A stretch of DNA of 11,281 nucleotides, from contig CAJMOT010000075.1 in NCBI GenBank assembly GCA_905214995.1, forward strand, positions 1-11,281, given 5' to 3'. The DNA is from an uncultured bacterium (GTDB taxonomy: Bacteria > Verrucomicrobiota > Verrucomicrobiia > Opitutales > Intestinicryptomonadaceae). Position 1 is the stretch's first letter; the number at the start of each line of letters is the position of its first letter. The position numbers and the translations under genes were made by a program. This document shows, piece after piece, positions 6,880 to 11,281 of the stretch. The notes under the pieces were generated by a model. That model saw only the letters and a list, made by a program, of their open reading frames with translations, made no database searches and was not told where the DNA came from.

Positions 6880-8397
6880 TTATTCTGCTTTGAGCGTTAC
6901 AGCCGGACGAACCAGCGCGCCGGAATTGACGTTAACAGAACGCACCATTGTCATCTGAGACCCATCCTCGGAGAACGTAATCTCGACAGTATCTACAAAC
7001 GCCATCGACGGATATCTCCACGTCAGCTGCAGCGTCGTGTCATCCTTCCATTCGCCATACGCCGTGTACGGTTCGATTTCATTTTGATACTGATGATGCA
7101 GATAATTGCCCGTCATGGTCGTGCCGCCATCCATCCATTCGCCAATGCCGTTGCGAATCGTGTGTTCGCCGCGCTGGTCAACCATGATGAAATCGATGTA
7201 GCCTTTTTCCACGTCCAGCTTGATGCTGGTGATCCCGTCCTCGTTTTCTTCGGCCTTGAAGACCTTTTCATCCACTTTTTCCGCAATCGGGGAATCCGTC
7301 AAAATCGGGTTTTGCAGCAGGTTCAGCGTCTGCCCCTTGGCGGCGACCGTCTTCTGCATGGCCTTATCCGCCTTGGCGGGCGCGATCATCGCAGAATTGA
7401 TGATATCGTATTCTTCATCTGTCTTCTTGGTACCCGCCGTTCCCGCGACGACCATGTTGAGTTCCGGCACAAGAATGACGATCTGGCCGTATGCGCCTCC
7501 TGCGGTGTAATTTCCATCATGCTTATCCGTCCAGTGGAACGCATAGTCTCCCTGACCTTCATAAACTTTGTCAATGCCGATCGCCATCCGGCACCATTCT
7601 TCCGTGAGAATCTGCTTTCCGTTCCACTGACCCATATTCAGGAACAGATTACCCACCTTCAGCATGTCCTCCGTCGTGCAGGACACGCCGTTGCCGCCAG
7701 AACAAATTCCCTCGGGGCTGAGATCCCACGTGAAATGCTCCATGCCAAGCTCGCTGAATCCGCTTTCAAGCAACAGCTCCAGACAGGTCTTGCCCGTCGC
7801 CTTTTGCACCATCGCCGAAACCGCGTAGGCGTTGCCGCTGGAATACTGATAATGCGTACCCGGTTCATACGGCACAGGCTCGGCAAAGAACGCTTCCAGC
7901 CAGCTGGTCTTCAGCGGACGCCACTCGCTGCCGCTAATCATGCGGCCATATCCGCCGTTCATCGTAATCAGATAGCGCAGCGTCACCTTTTGCAGATTTT
8001 CACTCGGATTTTCCGGCGCAAGCTCAGGGAACATGTCAATCAGCCGATCATCCAGGCTCAAATCTCCGTTCGTCACAGCCACGCCTGCCGCAGCGTTTGT
8101 AAACAGCTTGGTCAGCGAATGAACAATATGCGGCGTATCCGGGCCGTAGGGATTCCAAAATCCTTCAAAAATCACTTCATTATCGACCGACACCAACAGG
8201 CTGTGCATTTCGATTCCCGCCTGTTCAAGCTGGTCAAGCATATCGTATAGATAAGAAGGATCGATGCCCTTTTCAAGCGGCGTGGTTCGCGGTAATTTTG
8301 AACTTTTAACCGGTTTCTCATACGTGTATGCCATTGCTGAATTCATCGTAGCCAGTATCGCGATCATCACGAGAACAGAAATCACCAGTTTCTTCAC
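6880..8397 (-). CDS. secreted serine hydrolase, beta-lactamase/penicillin-binding-protein-like family
   Basis: This 505-residue protein belongs to the large SxxK serine hydrolase family (class C beta-lactamase, D-Ala-D-Ala peptidase and family VIII esterase relatives); its substrate is not predictable. Residues 1-23 are a signal peptide with an AMA/Y cleavage site, so it acts outside the membrane. The nucleophile motif is SLTK (94-97). The Tyr motif is YSSGN (185-189), slightly different from the usual YxN. GAYGQ (301-305) stands where the family has its C-terminal HxG/GxxGQ motif. The catalytic domain ends near residue 335 and is followed by about 170 residues rich in beta strands, as in other Clostridia homologues with a C-terminal lipocalin-like barrel. 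The start is a GTG at 8397, chosen because AGGAGG lies 7 nt upstream and the signal peptide begins there. The gene is a single transcription unit with its own promoter and terminator. No lipobox or cell-wall anchor is seen. Confidence 0.9.
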   Translation of the reverse strand: MKKLVISVLVMIAILATMNSAMAYTYEKPVKSSKLPRTTPLEKGIDPSYLYDMLDQLEQAGIEMHSLLVSVDNEVIFEGFWNPYGPDTPHIVHSLTKLFTNAAAGVAVTNGDLSLDDRLIDMFPELAPENPSENLQKVTLRYLITMNGGYGRMISGSEWRPLKTSWLEAFFAEPVPYEPGTHYQYSSGNAYAVSAMVQKATGKTCLELLLESGFSELGMEHFTWDLSPEGICSGGNGVSCTTEDMLKVGNLFLNMGQWNGKQILTEEWCRMAIGIDKVYEGQGDYAFHWTDKHDGNYTAGGAYGQIVILVPELNMVVAGTAGTKKTDEEYDIINSAMIAPAKADKAMQKTVAAKGQTLNLLQNPILTDSPIAEKVDEKVFKAEENEDGITSIKLDVEKGYIDFIMVDQRGEHTIRNGIGEWMDGGTTMTGNYLHHQYQNEIEPYTAYGEWKDDTTLQLTWRYPSMAFVDTVEITFSEDGSQMTMVRSVNVNSGALVRPAVTLKAE

Positions 8398-8404
8398 TCG
8401 TATT

Positions 8405-8410
8405 CCTCCT
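8405..8410 (-). promoter_or_regulatory. ribosome binding site fixing the GTG start of the serine hydrolase
   Basis: AGGAGG on the minus strand, 7 nt before the GTG at 8397, is a full-strength Shine-Dalgarno sequence. It decides the GTG start; no ATG exists nearby in frame before the signal peptide. Confidence 0.85.
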
Positions 8411-8500
8411 TTAATTCATTTTTCTTATTTTGTGCTCTTCCTACTACGCCAAACAGGGTATTCCGGACTGCCCTGCGAGCTTCTTCCCTCTTTTAAAATC

Positions 8501-8529
8501 ATTATATTCAAGCACTACTTTTGTGTCAA
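8501..8529 (-). promoter_or_regulatory. consensus sigma-A promoter of the serine hydrolase gene
   Basis: TTGACA (8529-8524) and TATAAT (8506-8501) are both perfect matches and are separated by exactly 17 nt. Transcription should start near 8494, leaving an untranslated leader of about 95 nt. No obvious operator or riboswitch fold is seen in the leader, so strong, largely constitutive expression is expected. Confidence 0.88.
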
Positions 8530-8690
8530 ATATTTCTTTTCTTATAGAATCCATAACAATTATGTATATAGCCTCCAAATTCATTTCTATCTTTTTGACA
8601 ATTTTCGTTTATCATTTAATATCAAAAATTGCCTTTCATTTATTAATTAAAGTGCTTTCATTCAGCCTATAGCGCTTATCGTGCCGAACA
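8530..8690. other. AT-rich intergenic spacer without a recognisable gene
   Basis: The 350-bp gap between the serine hydrolase and the LPXTG gene holds the promoter at 8501-8529 and the terminator at 8691-8718. The rest (8530-8690) is AT-rich with runs of T and A. Short open frames occur on both strands, but none has a convincing ribosome binding site or recognisable product. Confidence 0.6.
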
Positions 8691-8718
8691 GAAAAAGCGC
8701 CTCTCTTAAAGAGAGGCG
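8691..8718 (-). terminator. intrinsic terminator of the LPXTG protein gene
   Basis: A 9-bp perfect stem (CGCCTCTCT/AGAGAGGCG, 8698-8718) with a 3-nt loop is followed on the minus strand by CTTTTTC. It lies 30 nt after the stop of the LPXTG gene and closely resembles the terminator at 6812-6844. Confidence 0.9.
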
Positions 8719-8747
8719 ACAGTCTGTTTTTCAAATGTGTACGGCCA

Positions 8748-10442
8748 TCAGTCCGCGTTCTTCCTGCGGTCGGCAAGGTTTTTCAGCAGCACGCCCCCAC
8801 TGACGGCCAGCAGCAGCAGCCAGAGCGCCACACGGCTGTCATCGCCCGTCTTCGGGAGGTTATTGATCGCCTCTTTACCGGGCAGTTTCTCGATCACCGT
8901 CTGCTCAAGCGTGATTTCGTGCGCGGCTTTCGCGTCGCTGTAATACTTGCCGCACTTTTCGCAGTGCCAGTATTCGATATTGCCCGCGCTCTCCGCCGTC
9001 GCCGCTTTTGCGTCCACGTGCGTCAGGTTTATTTTGGGAATCACAAAACTCTTGCCTTTTGCATCGCAACGGATACAGTGGTATGACTTGCTGCCTTCTT
9101 CGGAACATGTAGCTTCTTGATCCACCGTGAGTTCTTCAGCGTAGTGATGGTCTCCATATACATCTTCACAGATGTTAGAAAGGTTCTTCTGCGTGATGCA
9201 TGCTTCCACCTGCTGCTCGGTTTTGTTTGTGCCTATACCGTTCAAGTTGGTGTTTTTCTGGTTGTCGAAGGAACATCCGTCAGTGGTGCCGGCCTCAAAC
9301 TTTCCGGCGAATCCGCCACAAGTGTCTTTTCTATCACAAGTAACAAGGCTTGCGGAATGGCATTTGACAAGGGTTACGGTGGAGTTTTTATAATTTTCTG
9401 TGTCTCCTGCACATCCAACGAATCCGCCGGCTCTTGGCTCCCAGCCGGTGACGGTGCTGGTCACGGTTCCAAAGGAAGCGGAGTTTTTAAACGTTCCAAA
9501 TTCCGCCAAACCCACAAATCCTCCGACATTCCAGTTGGAAGCCTCAATGGCTACATCTGCGATACATTTTGTGAAGGTGGACTCGGTGGTTTTGTCATCC
9601 AAAGTAGAAGAGCTGGCATATCCGACAAAGCCGCCCAAACCCCACAAACCGGAGATTCTTCCCTTTGCAGTGCAGTTTTCAAATGTGGTATTGTTGCTAA
9701 TGCCGGTCATACCGCCGGTATTACTTGCTCCTGTAATTGTAACATCAGTTGCACAATTTCGCACGATCCACCGATTGTCTTCACCGATCAGTCCACCGAT
9801 TTTGTTAGAACCGTTGGTTGCTTTGACTGTAATGGTTCCGGAAACGGAGATATTCTCAAAAACGCCAGTACCCTTATAACCTTTGTTCACCATAGCACCG
9901 GCTACAAGTATGCCCGCAGATACAAAACCATTAGGATCAGCCAGTATGGATTCGTCAACATAGAGCGCCGCGTTGGCAATGGTAAGATCCTTTACGCCTA
10001 CTTCGTTGCCCTTCGTTGCATTGAATATATAACCAAACAAACCGGCAGATTGTTGATCCTTGCTCTGATCAACCACCATACCTGATATCGTCTTACAGTT
10101 GCCGTCCAAAAATCCCTCGAAGGATTTGTAGGAGCTTCCGCCGAAGTCACCGATAGGAATCCAACGGTGCGCGCTCAGATCGACGTTCTTCTCCAAACGG
10201 AAATATTCGCCTTTATGGGTATTTCTTGCCGACACATCCTTGGCAAGCTTGGCAAGCTGCTCGCCATTTTCAATTCGATATGGGTCATCCTTGGTACCGG
10301 TGCCGCCTGCAAATTTCGTTGCTGCATAGTTATCCCATCTAGTAACCGGCACGCTGCTGTCGGCATACGCACTAACGACGTTCATTGTGATGACCATGCA
10401 TACCGCAAGCAAAACGCCTAAAAATTTTCCACCCTTTTTCAT
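8748..10442 (-). CDS. LPXTG-anchored surface protein with GLUG repeats
   Basis: This 564-residue protein is predicted to be exported and covalently anchored to peptidoglycan by a sortase. A signal peptide covers residues 1-27 (AYA/D). The mature N-terminus has the DPYRIENGEQLAKLA segment that usually opens GLUG proteins. GLUG-type motifs follow at 133-137 (AGLFG), 216-220 (GGLIG), 243-247 (GGMTG), 270-274, 307-311 and 339-343 (GGFVG) and 376-380 (GGFAG), spaced mostly about 27-37 residues apart, consistent with a right-handed beta-helix. Residues about 430-515 contain CxxC-bearing modules (CIRC 456-459, CEKC 494-497) common in Clostridia surface proteins. The C-terminus is a sorting signal: LPKTG (529-533), a hydrophobic segment (about 538-553) and a basic tail. 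AAGGAG precedes the start. A role as adhesin or other surface-contact protein is inferred only. It has its own terminator and an unusual promoter with a G9 spacer tract. Confidence 0.92.
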   Translation of the reverse strand: MKKGGKFLGVLLAVCMVITMNVVSAYADSSVPVTRWDNYAATKFAGGTGTKDDPYRIENGEQLAKLAKDVSARNTHKGEYFRLEKNVDLSAHRWIPIGDFGGSSYKSFEGFLDGNCKTISGMVVDQSKDQQSAGLFGYIFNATKGNEVGVKDLTIANAALYVDESILADPNGFVSAGILVAGAMVNKGYKGTGVFENISVSGTITVKATNGSNKIGGLIGEDNRWIVRNCATDVTITGASNTGGMTGISNNTTFENCTAKGRISGLWGLGGFVGYASSSTLDDKTTESTFTKCIADVAIEASNWNVGGFVGLAEFGTFKNSASFGTVTSTVTGWEPRAGGFVGCAGDTENYKNSTVTLVKCHSASLVTCDRKDTCGGFAGKFEAGTTDGCSFDNQKNTNLNGIGTNKTEQQVEACITQKNLSNICEDVYGDHHYAEELTVDQEATCSEEGSKSYHCIRCDAKGKSFVIPKINLTHVDAKAATAESAGNIEYWHCEKCGKYYSDAKAAHEITLEQTVIEKLPGKEAINNLPKTGDDSRVALWLLLLAVSGGVLLKNLADRRKNAD

Positions 10443-10450
10443 TAATTATT

Positions 10451-10459
10451 TCTCCTTTT
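10451..10459 (-). promoter_or_regulatory. ribosome binding site of the LPXTG gene
   Basis: AAAAGGAGA on the minus strand ends 8 nt before the ATG at 10442, supporting that start and the signal peptide it gives. Confidence 0.85.
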
Positions 10460-10530
10460 GCTTCTGTTGTTTATCAATTTAATTCAATCTCAAATATTCC
10501 TTTTCTGCCGAATATATCGTATCGTAGCAA

Positions 10531-10560
10531 AGTATAGCATACCCCCCCCCGAAGAATCAA
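10531..10560 (-). promoter_or_regulatory. promoter of the LPXTG gene with a G9 tract in its spacer
   Basis: On the minus strand a -35 box TTGATT (10560-10555) and a -10 box TATACT (10536-10531) with the TGn extension (TGCTATACT) are separated by 18 nt, nine of which are an uninterrupted G run (10550-10542). Transcription should start near 10524, giving a leader of about 80 nt. One base lost from the tract would give the optimal 17-nt spacing; larger changes should weaken -35 contact. Box matches are 4/6 and 5/6. Confidence 0.72.
10542..10550. repeat. homopolymer tract, nine C (plus strand) / nine G (minus strand)
   Basis: Nine consecutive C on the plus strand, flanked by A and G. Tracts of this length are prone to slipped-strand length change and also to sequencing error. 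It lies wholly within the spacer of the LPXTG gene promoter. Confidence 0.95.
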
Positions 10561-10615
10561 GTACCGGCTTGAAAATAATACAAGCTCTATGAAAAACATG
10601 AAAAAGGAAAAGCCA

Positions 10616-10734
10616 CTGTCCCCATACGCCGATATGCGCCATTCTTCTTCGGGCAGTTTCAGGCAGGGAAGATAGTAGTCGCCTTGTAATTCATACCAAA
10701 GTCCGTTTGTCTCGTTATAGATGAATTTATCCAT
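10616..10734 (-). pseudogene. tnpV: remnant of transposon-encoded protein TnpV, frameshifted and truncated
   Basis: The ATG at 10734, with GGAGGA just upstream, opens a frame beginning MDKFIYNETNGLWYELQGDY and continuing YYLPCLKLPEEE, which matches the N-terminus of the TnpV family carried on Clostridia mobile elements (family recognised from memory). The family then normally has a PIGIWGQRHLRYL-type segment. Here the equivalent HIGVWGQ is present at 10636-10616 but in another reading frame, so a small indel has broken the gene. After that point the similarity stops, whereas intact TnpV is about 110-130 residues. The disrupted frame runs on as an 86-codon ORF to 10474, through the LPXTG promoter, but this tail is not TnpV. 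TnpV has no well-established biochemical role. The remnant marks a decayed mobile element next to the LPXTG gene. Confidence 0.7.
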
Positions 10735-10923
10735 ATATGTTCCTCCAAATGTAGATTTTACTTCAAAATCCGTTTCGCTGTCCTTAAACTCACTGTTTTG
10801 AAGTTTTGTCCTTATCTGGCTTCACTCATCATTGGTTTTTTGCATTTTTCTATTTTCTCTGACGCAATACATCGCCTGATGAGGTTTTCGTGCGTTTCCG
10901 GCGACATTGTGGGCGCGGTCAAC
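10735..10923. other. intergenic stretch without a recognisable gene
   Basis: Between the TnpV remnant and the plus-strand promoter at 10924 the sequence changes from AT-rich (to about 10860) to GC-rich. Short open frames occur on the minus strand but none has a recognisable product. GGAGGA at 10741-10746 is the ribosome binding site of the TnpV remnant. Confidence 0.5.
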
Positions 10924-10952
10924 TTGCAGACCCACCCAAAACATGATATACT
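10924..10952 (+). promoter_or_regulatory. extended -10 promoter for the right-edge exported protein
   Basis: TTGCAG (10924-10929) and TATACT (10947-10952) are 17 nt apart, and TGA before the -10 box makes it an extended -10 (TGATATACT). Start of transcription is expected near 10959, about 65 nt before the ATG. The -35 box is weak (3/6). The -10 element matches that of the LPXTG gene (TGnTATACT). Confidence 0.7.
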
Positions 10953-11010
10953 TTCTACAAACAAGCGGCCTGACGCCGCCTGCGCCTTGGCCAAAACCCA
11001 CTATGAAAAC

Positions 11011-11015
11011 GGAGG
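11011..11015 (+). promoter_or_regulatory. ribosome binding site that selects the ATG at 11024
   Basis: GGAGG lies 8 nt before the ATG at 11024. An in-frame ATG at 11003 lies upstream of this site and has no Shine-Dalgarno sequence of its own, so 11024 is the better start. Confidence 0.8.
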
Positions 11016-11023
11016 TCTTCCTG

Positions 11024-11281
11024 ATGAAAAAATGGCTTGCCGCGCTGCTGCTGGCGCTGCTTCTGCCCGCCTGTGCGCTCGGCGACAGCGAGGGCGTCAT
11101 CGTTCAATCCTCCTGCAACATCGTGCAGAGCGGGAATTACTATCTGGCGTATTGCTTCGCGCAGGTGCACAACAACGCCTCGACGGTGATCTGTCTGGAT
11201 CGGGGCACGTTCGACCTGCAAAGCGGCGAAACGCTGCTCTCTACCAGCGAGGTCGCGCAGATTTGGCCGTACTTCCTCAAC
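11024..11281 (+). CDS. small exported protein of unknown function, N-terminal 86 residues, runs off the right edge
   Basis: The frame is open from the ATG at 11024 to the last base with no stop. Residues 1-20 (MKKWLAALLLALLLPACALG) are a clear signal peptide. Cleavage after ALG by signal peptidase I is likely; LPAC is a poor lipobox because of the proline, so a lipoprotein is less likely. The mature part contains segments such as VQSGNYYLAYCFAQVHNN and FDLQSGETLL, which recall small extracellular beta-sandwich (FxLYD-like) domains of Clostridia. That resemblance is weak, and no function should be assumed. It is divergent from the LPXTG gene and has its own promoter and ribosome binding site. 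Confidence 0.8.
   Translation, partial: MKKWLAALLLALLLPACALGDSEGVIVQSSCNIVQSGNYYLAYCFAQVHNNASTVICLDRGTFDLQSGETLLSTSEVAQIWPYFLN

Noticed and set aside
8411..8494. Riboswitch or attenuator in the serine hydrolase leader
   Set aside because: Only a weak 5-bp pairing (CAGGG/CCCTG) is visible, with no known riboswitch core or terminator.
8455..8595. Short minus-strand frame (MNLEAIYIIVMDSIRKEI..., about 45 codons) before the serine hydrolase
   Set aside because: It contains the consensus promoter within its own sequence, has no proper ribosome binding site and matches nothing I recognise.
9117..10085. Open frame of 322 codons on the plus strand, opposite the LPXTG gene
   Set aside because: It is the complement of the GLUG repeat region, has no signal or domain of its own, and the minus-strand protein is complete and recognisable.
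10542..10550. The nine-C run as a pure sequencing artefact
   Set aside because: Length error cannot be excluded, but its placement between well-formed -35 and extended -10 boxes makes it worth keeping as a biological candidate.

Overview
The window looks like two unrelated bacterial genomes joined near position 6,470-6,690, not one coherent locus. The left part (1 to about 6,475) is GC-rich and uses many GCG/GCC/CTC codons. All its genes are on the minus strand and tightly packed, with two ATGA stop/start overlaps and almost no Shine-Dalgarno sequences. It encodes a periplasmic SurA-type chaperone, which implies a Gram-negative cell. The taxon cannot be fixed by eye; a PVC-type (Verrucomicrobiota/Lentisphaerota-like) gut bacterium would fit but is a guess. 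The right part (about 6,690 to 11,281) has moderate GC genes separated by AT-rich gaps, strong Shine-Dalgarno sequences, textbook sigma-A promoters, U-tailed terminators, an LPXTG surface protein and a TnpV remnant. This points to a Clostridia-like Bacillota.

Left part, in transcription order on the minus strand: mfd (transcription-repair coupling factor, 5' end replaced), a secreted parvulin-type prolyl isomerase overlapping it by 4 nt, a candidate terminator, then galM (aldose 1-epimerase), a glycyl radical enzyme activase 3 nt further on, and a glycyl radical enzyme of unknown substrate overlapping the activase by 4 nt and leaving the window at base 1. galM, the activase and the glycyl radical enzyme form an operon that suggests anaerobic sugar or carbon metabolism. 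The mfd ORF begins with a non-Mfd leader: a Bacillota-style promoter and ribosome binding site, about 14 residues resembling an AddA start, and about 70 residues of repetitive coiled coil typical of ABC-transporter permeases. A near-perfect 18-bp direct repeat lies at both edges of the coiled-coil piece. I read this as a chimeric assembly or a rearrangement, most likely the former.

Right part: a secreted beta-lactamase-family serine hydrolase (minus; GTG start; perfect TTGACA-17-TATAAT promoter; terminator), a GLUG-repeat LPXTG cell-wall protein (minus; terminator closely related to the previous one), a frameshifted and truncated TnpV remnant just upstream of it, and on the plus strand the start of a small exported protein that runs off the end. 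The most interesting biological signal is the promoter of the LPXTG gene: a run of nine G lies between its -35 and extended -10 boxes, the layout expected of a phase-variable surface-protein switch. No CRISPR array, tRNA or rRNA was seen, and I found no clearly new multi-gene system.
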